From Peredibacter starrii (GTDB lineage Bacteria; Bdellovibrionota; Bacteriovoracia; Bacteriovoracales; Bacteriovoracaceae): 64,000 nt of DNA. The notes under the pieces are model-generated. The model was given only the letters and a program-made list of their open reading frames with translations, did not search any database and had not been told where the DNA came from. How positions within the stretch are numbered: position 1 is the stretch's first letter; each line of letters starts with the position of its first letter. This document shows, in pieces, positions 50,765-58,905 of this stretch. Position numbers and translations under genes: made by a program. The stretch is from positions 2,914,001 to 2,978,000 of the forward strand of contig NZ_CP139487.1 in assembly GCF_034259205.1 (NCBI RefSeq). Reading direction: 5' to 3'.

Positions 50765-51190
50765 CTAAGCGGCTTTTTTATTTTCGGCTCTGGTGTGAGC
50801 GGCCTTCACAGCTGAACGATGTCTCGCGGCCGCACCTCGTTTGGCCTGAGCACGTTTTGCTTGCAGAGAAAGAAGTTTATGACTGACAGTGTTTTTAGAT
50901 TCTTTTTTCTGTCGTTCTTCACCGGCCTTTGAACGAGTGCGAGAAGTTTTATGTTCCGCAATTCTTCCAGCATGAGATGATTTTTTTCCTTCTTTATCTG
51001 GAATATTCACTCCTGCTTTTCGAGCTTTTGATAATCCGATCGCAATCGCTTGCTTCGTATTTCTGGCGCCGGTTTTTCCCTCTCGAATCCGATCAATTTC
51101 ATCTTTTACGAATTCGCCCGCTTGTGTCGAAGCAGACTTTCCTTCTCTCTTATCTTTTTGTGCACGCTTAATAGTTTTTCTTTCAGGCAT
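50765..51190 (-). CDS. Basic protein of the DUF6496 type, histone-like
   Basis: About 141 aa, extremely Lys/Arg/Ala-rich. The first half matches the DUF6496 pattern (SASTQAGEFVKDEIDRIREG, TKQAIAIGLSKARKAGV) and the second half is a repetitive basic tail (AKRAQAKRGAAARHRSAVKA) of the kind seen in bacterial histone H1-like proteins. It may bind DNA or act in stress responses. Followed directly by the BON gene. Confidence 0.83.
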   Translation of the reverse strand: MPERKTIKRAQKDKREGKSASTQAGEFVKDEIDRIREGKTGARNTKQAIAIGLSKARKAGVNIPDKEGKKSSHAGRIAEHKTSRTRSKAGEERQKKESKNTVSHKLLSLQAKRAQAKRGAAARHRSAVKAAHTRAENKKAA

Positions 51191-51273
51191 AAGACACTCC
51201 TATGTTAATCCCATGCTAAACCTCCTTTTAAGTGAAGAAGACTTTATTTTATATAAAGAGAAGTGAAGCTTTT

Positions 51274-51293
51274 TACTTTCGCCAGCGGAAGTG
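51274..51293. repeat. Palindrome copy 3 (before the HNH promoter)
   Basis: TACTTTCGC-CA-GCGGAAGTG, arms and centre as in copy 1 (one base differs in the centre). Its right edge lies 14 bp before the TTGACA hexamer of the HNH promoter; the TTA before it is also shared with copy 1. Confidence 0.85.
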
Positions 51294-51307
51294 ATTTTTT
51301 TAACCGC

Positions 51308-51336
51308 TTGACATGTCCGTACATTTTACGTAAATT
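51308..51336 (+). promoter_or_regulatory. Promoter of the HNH gene, leaderless start
   Basis: TTGACA (51308-51313), 17-bp spacer, TAAATT (51331-51336). A start point seven bases on falls at 51343-51344, the A of the ATG, so the mRNA should be leaderless. The spacer repeats CCGTACATTTTACG of the orphan promoter at 20251, including CGTA-CATTT-TACG. Confidence 0.7.
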
Positions 51337-51343
51337 GTTTTAC

Positions 51344-52186
51344 ATGAGACTAAAACATCTTGCAAATAAAATTTTACTGAGTGATACAAAAAAGTTGGCC
51401 GGGGCCGAAAGAGAAGTAACAGTTAAGTTGCTTCATCACTTAAAAGAGATTGATAAAAGGAAGCTCTATTGTGATTTGAAGTATTCCTCTTTGTTTGCAT
51501 ATTGCGTGCATGAGCTAGGCTATTCAGAAGGCGCGGCCCAGAGGCGAATTGTGGCCGCTCGTGCAATTGCTGAAATGCCAGAAATTGAAAAGAAAATCGA
51601 AGATGGAAGTTTGAATCTCACAAATATTTCGCTAGTGAATCAATTTATAGAAGACCCAAAACAAAAGCGTGAGGTTTTTAAAGAGATCGAAAATCTAACC
51701 AAAACCGAGTGTGAGAAGAAGTTGTTTGAAATAACGGGTAAAGAAGAAAAGCCAAAAGATAAAAAGAAGCGCATTTCAAAAGATAAGGTTCAAGTCGCCA
51801 TTGTTTTATCTGATGAAACGATGACACTAGTTGATCAGTTGAAAAATCTTTTAGGAAAAGACCTCGAGATGGATCAGTTGGTTCAATTCATGGCGAAGAA
51901 GGCCATTGAAGCCGTCGAAAAAACGAAGTTTAAACAAACTAAACCTCGCCAAACACTTTCGCCAGCGAAAGTGGGAAGAGCGATTCCAGCTTCCGTGAAG
52001 CGCGATGTATACGCCCGAGATAAGAAATGCACCAATTGCGGAACAACTCATAATCTCAATTATGATCATATCCTCCCCTATGCCATGGGAGGACCAAGTA
52101 GTCGGGAAAATTTAAGGCTGTTGTGTTTTCAGTGTAATCAGAGAGGAAGGATGAAGGCGGGACTCAGGGCCCCGCCTCCGAGATAA
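51344..52186 (+). CDS. HNH endonuclease with embedded palindrome, 280 aa
   Basis: The C-terminal HNH/zinc module: C229-TN-C232, Y-D-H242 (first catalytic His region in NLNYDHILPYAMGG), SRENLRLL and C261-FQ-C264. The N-terminal ~170 residues are helical and charged and resemble those of the multi-copy HNH proteins of Bdellovibrio-like bacteria (a likeness by eye). The ATG at 51344 has no ribosome site and lies at the predicted transcript start. Codons 204-210 are formed by a 20-bp palindrome that also occurs upstream. It converges on the TatT-like gene. Confidence 0.85.
   Translation: MRLKHLANKILLSDTKKLAGAEREVTVKLLHHLKEIDKRKLYCDLKYSSLFAYCVHELGYSEGAAQRRIVAARAIAEMPEIEKKIEDGSLNLTNISLVNQFIEDPKQKREVFKEIENLTKTECEKKLFEITGKEEKPKDKKKRISKDKVQVAIVLSDETMTLVDQLKNLLGKDLEMDQLVQFMAKKAIEAVEKTKFKQTKPRQTLSPAKVGRAIPASVKRDVYARDKKCTNCGTTHNLNYDHILPYAMGGPSSRENLRLLCFQCNQRGRMKAGLRAPPPR
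51954..51973. repeat. Palindrome copy 4 (inside the HNH gene)
   Basis: CACTTTCGC-CA-GCGAAAGTG, perfect nine-base arms. It encodes T-L-S-P-A-K-V (residues 204-210) in the linker before the HNH domain, so the repeat is tolerated as coding sequence at a domain junction. Confidence 0.85.
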
Positions 52187-53017
52187 TTAGAAAATATCGT
52201 CGATTTTGTTAAGGAGCTTCTCAGCTTTTCTTTTCTCAAGAATGTTTTCAGGAGTGATTTCTACTGGACCATTTGGTGCAGCGATCACTTCCATAAGTTG
52301 TTTCTTGAATTCTTTTTTGTCGTCCTCTTCTACACAGTAGAGTTCGGCATAAAGAACTTTTGTACCAAGATACTCTGGAGACATCTCCATGGCCTTTTTG
52401 AAGTTTTGTTTACTTTTTTTCATGTCGCCACCGGCGATACGAGGTGCAACAGCATAGAAACCGCCCCAGTAACGAGGAACGGCGCCATAGTAGAAATTAG
52501 GGCGAAGGGATTCAACTTTCTTGATCATTGTGATGATTTGGTCTTTGTACTTAAGTGAAGACATCACGCCGTTAAGTTTTGACCATTTTCCACGAGAAGC
52601 GGCCGTCCAAAAAGTGATGGGCACTTCGCGGTCAGAAAGTTTTTCAATGGCACCTTTGATGTCATCTTTAGCGCGTTTTTTGAATTCAGGGTTTGTTGCC
52701 ATCCCTCTTTCGCCGTATTCGATGGCCTTCTCAAAATTTTTCATTTTGAGATCTTTGTTATCAAGGTGAAGCTCAGCGAGTGTGAAGTAACCGCGAGCAA
52801 GATATGTAAGGAGTTCAATGTTTTCTGGATCAGCGGCAAGTGCTTGTTCAAATTTTGAAAGTGATTCTTCAAGGCTTTCTTGAACATCACGCTTCTGCCA
52901 CAAACGAAGGGCCTCGGCCTTCATGAGATTGCCTTCAGCAGAAGTCAGATCTTTTTTAGGGGCTTCGGCTAGAGCGAAGTTACAAAGGAAAAAGGTAGCG
53001 AGTAACATTTTAAGCAT
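52187..53017 (-). CDS. TatT-like exported TPR protein
   Basis: Signal peptide (MLKMLLATFFLCNFALAEA), then TPR-like helices (SLEESLSKFEQALAADPENI, ...NFEKAIEYGERGMATNPEF) and the C-terminal GGFYAVAPRIAGGDMKKSKQ, NFKKAMEMSPEYLGTKVLYA typical of TRAP-transporter-associated T-component (TatT, as in Treponema Tp0956). 276 aa. TatT sits in the outer periplasm and may bind hydrophobic ligands; no TRAP transporter gene is near. It abuts the convergent HNH gene without a spare base. Confidence 0.82.
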   Translation of the reverse strand: MLKMLLATFFLCNFALAEAPKKDLTSAEGNLMKAEALRLWQKRDVQESLEESLSKFEQALAADPENIELLTYLARGYFTLAELHLDNKDLKMKNFEKAIEYGERGMATNPEFKKRAKDDIKGAIEKLSDREVPITFWTAASRGKWSKLNGVMSSLKYKDQIITMIKKVESLRPNFYYGAVPRYWGGFYAVAPRIAGGDMKKSKQNFKKAMEMSPEYLGTKVLYAELYCVEEDDKKEFKKQLMEVIAAPNGPVEITPENILEKRKAEKLLNKIDDIF

Positions 53018-53049
53018 AGTTATCCTTTTGAAAAACTTATGCTTAAAGT

Positions 53050-53610
53050 CTACATATTTCCGAAGCGCGCGGAAAGACCTAGTGTGTATTGAACATCGTA
53101 CTCATTTTCGGCATTGCGGATCATAGTAGCACCCGCATTGAGACCCAGTAATGAACTGAAGGCCAGTTGAAGACCGGCACCGGCGTATGGATCAACTCTC
53201 AGAGGGTTATCATGGGTCTCAGAAACTCCAGCAGTTGTGACCTTCGTTTCTCCCTGTGAAGCACGTCCACCTGCGCGGAAATAAACTCCGATAAACTTCC
53301 CCATAGGAAGTGTGGAGCGAAAACCTAAACTCAGTCGTTGAATGGAATCTTCGACCTTCTGATCGTCTGCCGGATAGTCTTTGCGAGACATGGCCTGAGT
53401 GTATTCAGCTTCGCCCGAGAAGGCCGTGATCCCATAAAGTACTCTTGCTCCATAAGTGGCACGAGTCACATAGCGAGCGGGCTCTGGATATCTGACTAAA
53501 GTTGTCTCTACTCCGTAGAGCGGCTCAAACGTCAACCGAGATTCGGCAGCATGGGCCTCATAGAGAAATAATGCGAGAACGAGAATCAGGAATTGTTTGA
53601 TTGAAGTCAT
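53050..53610 (-). CDS. Outer-membrane beta-barrel protein, 186 aa
   Basis: Signal peptide (MTSIKQFLILVLALFLYEAHA) and alternating hydrophobic strands with aromatic girdles (RATYGARVLYGITAFSGEAE, FIGVYFRAGGRASQ, VDPYAGAGLQLAFSS), ending in a C-terminal strand VQYTLGLSARFGNM. This is the look of an 8-stranded OmpA/OmpW-like barrel, without a peptidoglycan-binding domain. Function unknown. Divergent from the EEP gene by about 20 bp. Confidence 0.82.
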   Translation of the reverse strand: MTSIKQFLILVLALFLYEAHAAESRLTFEPLYGVETTLVRYPEPARYVTRATYGARVLYGITAFSGEAEYTQAMSRKDYPADDQKVEDSIQRLSLGFRSTLPMGKFIGVYFRAGGRASQGETKVTTAGVSETHDNPLRVDPYAGAGLQLAFSSLLGLNAGATMIRNAENEYDVQYTLGLSARFGNM

Positions 53611-53631
53611 AGATGATATTCTAAGCCCGGG

Positions 53632-54579
53632 ATGAAAAATATGAAAGTCATGGTCTTAAATGCCCAGGATCTATTTCTCTTTATGGACAAGCACGATCAT
53701 TCTGCGAGTCCAGTCACCGAGCTGACGGAAATTAAATGGCAGCTCATGAGTTCTAGCCTGTTCTCGAATAAGTCCAAAGAAAAATGCTTAATGCTCGCTA
53801 ACGCCATCAAGGATGCGGAAGCAGATATTGTGATGGTCACGGAAGTTGGTGGCCCGGAGTCGCTTAGTAATTTTGCGAAGTATGTTCTGAACGACGAGTA
53901 TCTCGCTTTAAGTCTCCCTTCTAATTCTGATCGCGGAATTGATTTGGGTTATTTGATTAAGAAGAGTCTCGCTTACAAAGTCGACATTCATACTCACATT
54001 GATTATCCCCTACCACTTCCGGCGAAACGTTTTTCACGAGATGTTCTTCGACTCGATTTAAAGGCGAACGATAAAGTTCAGATGATTCTTCTTCTTGTTC
54101 ATATCAAATCCAAACTCGATATGAGTAAAACGGATTTTGAAGGACGCTCTCGTCGCGTGCTGGAAGTAAAAGGTCTTTTAGAGATTTATAAAAATCTTGA
54201 ACATCTTCATCCTGACATTCCAATTCTGATTGGCGGTGACTTCAATGGTCACGCGGGGGAAGAAAATACAGAGGAAGAGTTTAAGGCGATCTACGAAATG
54301 ACCACCTTAAAGGACATTGCGTTCCTGGCCAATATTCCTCCTGAAGAGCGCTTTAGTTATGTATATTTTAATCGTGGTGGAAATCGTTTCGAACAACAGA
54401 TTGATTACCTGTTTATTTCCGACAAGTTTAAGCATCTAATTGAAACTACCGAGTGTTATTTCCCTCGTTATAAGCACTTAAGTGGTGCCCCGCTTCCGAT
54501 TCCTAAACGCATGGAACATAAGAATACACTACCTTCGGACCATTATCCTTTTCTCGCGACCTTAAGATTGAACCCATAG
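53632..54579 (+). CDS. Endonuclease/exonuclease/phosphatase-fold hydrolase
   Basis: The EEP (exonuclease III/DNase I/inositol phosphatase) layout: MKVMVLNAQDLF, MVTEVGG (metal Glu), IGGDFNGHAG (catalytic D-x-N) and LPSDHYPFLATL (S/C-D-H). 315 aa with no signal peptide. Substrates of the superfamily include DNA, RNA, phosphoinositides and sphingomyelin; no substrate domain is apparent. It is followed at 89 bp by rpsU. Confidence 0.9.
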   Translation: MKNMKVMVLNAQDLFLFMDKHDHSASPVTELTEIKWQLMSSSLFSNKSKEKCLMLANAIKDAEADIVMVTEVGGPESLSNFAKYVLNDEYLALSLPSNSDRGIDLGYLIKKSLAYKVDIHTHIDYPLPLPAKRFSRDVLRLDLKANDKVQMILLLVHIKSKLDMSKTDFEGRSRRVLEVKGLLEIYKNLEHLHPDIPILIGGDFNGHAGEENTEEEFKAIYEMTTLKDIAFLANIPPEERFSYVYFNRGGNRFEQQIDYLFISDKFKHLIETTECYFPRYKHLSGAPLPIPKRMEHKNTLPSDHYPFLATLRLNP

Positions 54580-54668
54580 CGAAAAACGAAAATCTGGCCT
54601 TTTTAAGGTCTTATGCTATTTTACCGAAAAGATTAATAAGGCACTTAACCAACTTAACAAGAGGTACC

Positions 54669-54911
54669 ATGGCCCACGATAAAAAAGAGCCCAAAGAAAA
54701 CATTCGTATTGATATCACTGATGGCTTCGCTGTAGAGCGCGCCCTTAAAAAATTCAAGCGACTTTGTGATGCTTATGGAATCGTGAAAGAATACCGCGCT
54801 CGCGAGTATTACATGAAGCCTTCAGTTAAGCGTGTAGAGAAAATGGAAGCGGCTGAAAAACGTCGTAAGAAAACAAATTCAAAATCGGGCCGCGGCTCAA
54901 GAAAGATCTAA
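54669..54911 (+). CDS. rpsU: Ribosomal protein bS21
   Basis: bS21 is a small basic protein of the 30S subunit that promotes mRNA binding. FAVERALKKFKRLCDAYGIV and EYRAREYYMKPSVKRVEKM are the bS21 core, and the Lys/Arg-rich tail (EKRRKKTNSKSGRGSRKI) is normal. 80 aa. TAACAAGAGGTACC provides the ribosome site. It is not next to dnaG or rpoD as in E. coli; a strong terminator follows. Confidence 0.93.
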   Translation: MAHDKKEPKENIRIDITDGFAVERALKKFKRLCDAYGIVKEYRAREYYMKPSVKRVEKMEAAEKRRKKTNSKSGRGSRKI

Positions 54912-54918
54912 TAAAAGA

Positions 54919-54943
54919 AGCTCCGAAAGGAGCTTTTTTTTTG
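54919..54943 (+). terminator. rpsU terminator
   Basis: AAGCTCC (54919-54925), GAAA, GGAGCTT (54930-54936), followed by a run of T to 54943. Strong intrinsic terminator. Confidence 0.95.
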
Positions 54944-54950
54944 CCTAAAA

Positions 54951-54986
54951 CAAAAAGGCCCCCGAAGAATCCATCCCTCGGAGGCC
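54951..54986 (-). terminator. Terminator of the lipoprotein gene
   Basis: On the minus strand GGCCTCCGA pairs with TCGGGGCC (one bulge), followed by TTTTTGTTTT. Closes the lipoprotein gene ending at 55023; back to back with the rpsU terminator. Confidence 0.75.
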
Positions 54987-55022
54987 AAAACAGTGGTCCT
55001 TCCTTAGACCTTATATTCCTAA

Positions 55023-55802
55023 TTATCTCATTCTTAGAATTGCTTTCTTCTGGTGAAGTTTATAGATCATGTTATCAAGTGCAGACTTCTGAGAAGCTGA
55101 ACCTGATTGAGAACGATAATCAAGTCTTAATGAGCTACGAGCTTGCTCAGCTTGGATAGCAAAAGTTGAAGCTTGAGAAGGCATTAGTTGTCCAAGGTTT
55201 ACGATTTTCGAAACATCAGCAACTACTGCGATACCACTCTTACCAGCACCTGCACCAGTGAAGATACCTGCTGTACCTACTACGTTTCCTGAATTAACAA
55301 CTGGAAAGAAGTTAAGACCAGGAAGTGATGCTCCGATTGAATCGAAGGCCGAGATTGGAACCGCAACACCAATGGCAGTCACAGTCTCTGAAAGAGTTAG
55401 ATAAACTTTTGCACCATTACCAATGTTAATGGCGATAGTTGGGTTATTAGCAATCATTGGAATCATATTTCCGTTAGGAAGAGTCGCTTGAGTCATATTT
55501 ACGTCAGCAACTTCAGTTAGATTCACAGAAACTTTAAGTTGGTTCTGACCTGAGAAACCAGAGATCAATTCCAATTGACCGATCTGAGTTTGTCCACGTG
55601 GATGAAGAATAGGAAGAGAAACAGAAGCGAAGCTCATTGCACCGAGATTCAGGTCAGCAGCAAACGACATCCAGACATCATTGTCTCGAGTTGTTGTTTC
55701 TACTTTTACACCGGAAAGAACATTGGAAGGAGCATTACCGCAGGAAACGACGAAGATCGACAGCACCACTAGCGTGATAAAACGTACTACTGAATTTTTC
55801 AT
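55023..55802 (-). CDS. Putative lipoprotein, 259 aa, unknown function
   Basis: N-terminus with lipobox VVSC (lipid Cys at residue 21, then GN), so it should be an outer-membrane lipoprotein. The body is rich in V/I/A/G with beta-like alternation and pseudo-repeats (SVSLPILHPRGQ, GVAVPISAFDSIGASLPGLN, GTAGIFTGAGAGKSGIAVVA), perhaps a lipid-binding or scaffold barrel. A GAGACT-T-AGTCTC palindrome (55818-55830) lies in the leader just before the ATG and could be an operator. Family unknown. Confidence 0.8.
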   Translation of the reverse strand: MKNSVVRFITLVVLSIFVVSCGNAPSNVLSGVKVETTTRDNDVWMSFAADLNLGAMSFASVSLPILHPRGQTQIGQLELISGFSGQNQLKVSVNLTEVADVNMTQATLPNGNMIPMIANNPTIAINIGNGAKVYLTLSETVTAIGVAVPISAFDSIGASLPGLNFFPVVNSGNVVGTAGIFTGAGAGKSGIAVVADVSKIVNLGQLMPSQASTFAIQAEQARSSLRLDYRSQSGSASQKSALDNMIYKLHQKKAILRMR

Positions 55803-56001
55803 GAGATCTACCCAAACGAGACTTAGTCTCTTAGATGATATCAGCCCGGCTCTTCAACAAACGTCCAACTTGAAATATACGTGCAACCGCAGGATTAATA
55901 TCGGAATAATTCGCTGCGTAATACTAGCCGGACTCTGAATTTTTTACAAGCAAAAAGTTGAGTGGACAGATCAGGCGGGCCTAAGGCATGCTCCTAACTA
56001 T

Positions 56002-56658
56002 ATGAAAGCAATCAATTTTTACTTCGATTTTTTGTCTCCGTTTAGCTACTTTGCCTGGCATAACATGCAGACCCTGGCAAAAGAATTGAACCTAGAAGTG
56101 CACTACAAACCAGTGGCCTTGGGCCCTCTTTTGAATCACTGGCAGATCAAAGGCCCAGGTGAGATCACTCCTAAGCGCGAGTTTCTTTTAAAGCAGTGCC
56201 TTCGATATGCTGCGAAGTTGGGTCTTCCCTTCACCACTCCTAAAACTCATCCTTTTAATTCACTCTATGCTCTACGCTTAAGCCTAAGGGGCGTGGCGGG
56301 ACAGGATCAAGCACGAGTGATAGAAGCTCTATGGAAGGCAGGCTGGCAAACTCGTATTGATATGGGTGAGCCGGATGAACTTTTAAATGCTCTTCGTGAA
56401 GCTGGTCTTCCAGCGGACGAGCTCTACGAGAAGAGTTTTACCAAGGAAGCCAAGGTCGAACTTAAAGCGAACATTAATGAGGCCATTAGCTTCGGAGCCT
56501 TCGGGGTTCCAAGCTTCGTTGTAGGCGATGAACTCTTCTGGGGTAATGACGCTCTTGAGGACATACGTGATTACGTTCAGGGACAAGACCCACTTGATCG
56601 CGAAAAATTCGCAAGCCTTCTGGCAGAAACACCAAGAGCGGCGGCGCAAGCACTATGA
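56002..56658 (+). CDS. DsbA-family / 2-hydroxychromene-2-carboxylate isomerase-like protein
   Basis: 218 aa with the thioredoxin-fold entry FYFDFLSPFSYFAWHNMQ and the closing FGAFGVPSFVVGDELFWGND typical of HCCA isomerase (glutathione S-transferase kappa-like) proteins, where a Ser replaces the thioredoxin Cys. HCCA isomerase acts in naphthalene breakdown, but most members are of unknown use. Its stop overlaps the DUF4430-like gene by four bases. Confidence 0.9.
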   Translation: MKAINFYFDFLSPFSYFAWHNMQTLAKELNLEVHYKPVALGPLLNHWQIKGPGEITPKREFLLKQCLRYAAKLGLPFTTPKTHPFNSLYALRLSLRGVAGQDQARVIEALWKAGWQTRIDMGEPDELLNALREAGLPADELYEKSFTKEAKVELKANINEAISFGAFGVPSFVVGDELFWGNDALEDIRDYVQGQDPLDREKFASLLAETPRAAAQAL

Positions 56659-57104
56659 AAAAACTGATTCTTCTAACACTGATGACTTTTTCGGCCCACG
56701 CGGTTGAATTGAAGTTCATAGGCCCATGTGATGAAGATTTCATCATGAAAACAGAAGTGACGGAAGATTTCCCGAACGTGGGCGAACTCACGATCGCTAC
56801 CCTTGCTAAATTCAACATTCCATTTAAAGGATCGAGCGAGGGTCTCGCTTCCGCCTTTGAAACACCCACAGGTGCGGCCGCGATCGAGAAAATTTCAGAA
56901 GTTGAGTACCGCGCTTACGGCTGGTGCTTCTCAGTCGACGGAGAAGCTCCCGATTTATACCCTCATCAAGTGCAGGTTACCCCTCTCTCCAAAGAAATAA
57001 CTTGGACTTTTGGTTTTGCCCGCTACTATAAAGGGGAATGGATCACTCAATGTACGCCGGCCTTTACAGTCAAACCGGCCTTCCTATGCGAGGACAAACC
57101 GTAG
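56655..57104 (+). CDS. Exported DUF4430-like protein, 149 aa
   Basis: Signal peptide MKKLILLTLMTFSAHA, three or four cysteines (PCDEDF, GWCFSV, TQCTPA, FLCEDK), and a C-terminal half with YRAYGWCFSVDGEAPDLYPHQ and TWTFGFARYYKGEWITQC, resembling DUF4430/intrinsic-factor-type beta-grasp domains by eye. The likely location is the periplasm. It overlaps the DsbA-family gene upstream and is 18 bp before the adenosine-deaminase-like gene; a functional tie is unproven. Confidence 0.75.
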   Translation: MKKLILLTLMTFSAHAVELKFIGPCDEDFIMKTEVTEDFPNVGELTIATLAKFNIPFKGSSEGLASAFETPTGAAAIEKISEVEYRAYGWCFSVDGEAPDLYPHQVQVTPLSKEITWTFGFARYYKGEWITQCTPAFTVKPAFLCEDKP

Positions 57105-57122
57105 TGATCCGGTAAGGATAAT

Positions 57123-58754
57123 ATGGCCCGTGCCCAGACCAACAAAATTGACCTACTCACTGATCACCTCATCAAAATTATTTCAGAAACAAACGGTATT
57201 ACTCTCACAGACACGCTGGAACTGGCGGTGATGGGTGATTCCAAGGATGACAATGCTCTGGTGAAGAAGTCTCTCCAAGAGTTTCGTCGCCTGATTAACG
57301 ATTTCAAAACCGATGAAGTGGAAATCAAAACCCTGCTTAACCACCCTGTGGCCTCTGCTCTCTTTAACTTCTTTAAGCGTTTTCCGAAACCTTATATCGA
57401 AGAGCATATTCACCTGACAGGTTCATTAAGTGCAGAGTTTATTCATCCACACCTGATGAAACTTCTTAAAGGCCCTAATAAGCAGGTCTACTTCGACATT
57501 ATTAACAAAGTATATGGCGAAGGCACGGCCGAAAAGATTGAAACAATTGAGGACGTGGATAATCTGGTTCGTCTCAAAGAAGATGAATATTTTGATCGCT
57601 ACTTAAAAATTCTTCTCTTACCAAAACTTATTCTGACCACCAAAGAGATGCATGCCGAAGCCGCTTACCACATGGCCTCAGAGCTGTATCATAAGTTCAA
57701 TGTGGGGATGATTCGACTGAAGTTCACCCTCTCTCGTGCCACTTCCGCCTCAGATGAGCAGATCCCGGGACTCGAGAATCTAACCGAAGAAGATGTGGTG
57801 CTCGGTCTGTATGACGGCTATATGCGCTTTAAAAAAGAAGTGCCAGGTTTTGATTTCGTGCTTTCTCCATGCTTTCGTAAAGAAGCAAACTTCTTCGATG
57901 CCGCCCACTACAGTACCAAGAAAGAGCACTTCCTTCATCAGGTAGACGCCATTCTAGATATTATTGAAAAGTATCCATTCCTTTGCCCGTATCTGTGCGA
58001 AGTGGACACTGTGGGAAGTGAGAAAGATCTTTACCGCAAAGGACACTTTGCGGAAATGCAGCAAGGTTTTAGAAAACTCCATTTTAAAGGCTTCTCATTG
58101 CGTTCCCACCACGGTGAAACCTGGCATACACTTAAGAAAGGTGTGCAGGCAGTGGATAATGCCCTTAACATCTGGCACATCGATACGCTGGAGCACGGTC
58201 TTTCTCTTGGGATTAATCCTAACTACTACTTCCACTCTCTCTACCGACGTCTCGTGATTGATAATGAGCGTGGTGGAAAAATTAAAGAAAACTCATCTGA
58301 CTGGAAAGAACTCATGGACATGGACTGGCGTGAACACACCAATGTCCGCGAAAAACTATTTAACGGTGAACCTTTAAATAGCAATGAGAAACGAGAATTC
58401 GTGAAAGTAAAATTTCACACGGCCCGCGAAGTCGAGCACTATCAGCACGACGTTCTCAACCGCATGATCAATAAAGGCGTGAGTCTTGTGGCCCTGCCAT
58501 CATCGAATAATAAACTTACGACGAGTTTTGAGGACTATAAAGATCACCCGTTCTCGTGGTGGGAAAAGAAAGGCCTTAAACTTGGTGTGGGTACCGATAA
58601 CTATGTGACCCTGAATACGAATTACATTCAGGAACTCCTGATTCTTCTTTTCACAGATCCGGATAACCTGAAGATTACCAAGCTTTTAATGGTGGCAACT
58701 GGTGAAACCAAGCGACCTTACCTGTCTCAGCTACTGTGGAAAATGCGCGGCTAA
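57123..58754 (+). CDS. Adenosine-deaminase-superfamily enzyme, enlarged
   Basis: Metal and catalytic residues of the deaminase barrel are kept: H95-I-H97 (EEHIHLTGS), H329-HGE332 (SHHGETW), H358 (DTLEHG), LPSSN and D492 (GVGTDNY). The Asp next to D492 in adenosine deaminases is Asn here. At 543 aa it is some 200 residues longer than usual, mainly by about 90 N-terminal residues and insertions between 110 and 300. Substrate could be adenosine, AMP or another purine; not cleared. AAGGA precedes the ATG. Confidence 0.87.
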   Translation: MARAQTNKIDLLTDHLIKIISETNGITLTDTLELAVMGDSKDDNALVKKSLQEFRRLINDFKTDEVEIKTLLNHPVASALFNFFKRFPKPYIEEHIHLTGSLSAEFIHPHLMKLLKGPNKQVYFDIINKVYGEGTAEKIETIEDVDNLVRLKEDEYFDRYLKILLLPKLILTTKEMHAEAAYHMASELYHKFNVGMIRLKFTLSRATSASDEQIPGLENLTEEDVVLGLYDGYMRFKKEVPGFDFVLSPCFRKEANFFDAAHYSTKKEHFLHQVDAILDIIEKYPFLCPYLCEVDTVGSEKDLYRKGHFAEMQQGFRKLHFKGFSLRSHHGETWHTLKKGVQAVDNALNIWHIDTLEHGLSLGINPNYYFHSLYRRLVIDNERGGKIKENSSDWKELMDMDWREHTNVREKLFNGEPLNSNEKREFVKVKFHTAREVEHYQHDVLNRMINKGVSLVALPSSNNKLTTSFEDYKDHPFSWWEKKGLKLGVGTDNYVTLNTNYIQELLILLFTDPDNLKITKLLMVATGETKRPYLSQLLWKMRG

Positions 58755-58767
58755 AAAACTCCCGTAT

Positions 58768-58813
58768 CCGGAATTTCTAAAGCATAAACTCACCTCGTTT
58801 CTCGAAATTCCGG
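58768..58813. repeat. Inverted repeat before the signalling operon
   Basis: CCGGAATTTC (58768-58777) and GAAATTCCGG (58804-58813), perfect over ten bases with a 26-nt loop. No T-run follows. It lies in the 151-bp gap between the deaminase-like gene and the histidine kinase gene and could be a terminator stem or a regulator site. Confidence 0.65.
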
Positions 58814-58905
58814 TGACTTGGCTCCCTTGGCTTAATTTCTCTGACCAAAATCAATCCAGGCCCTAATCGCTAAATCATTAAGTTTACACCACCGATAAGA
58901 TCTCT

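Noticed and set aside
55818-55830. GAGACT-T-AGTCTC palindrome as an independent element
   Set aside because: Single copy in a leader; kept only as a possible operator note in the lipoprotein entry.
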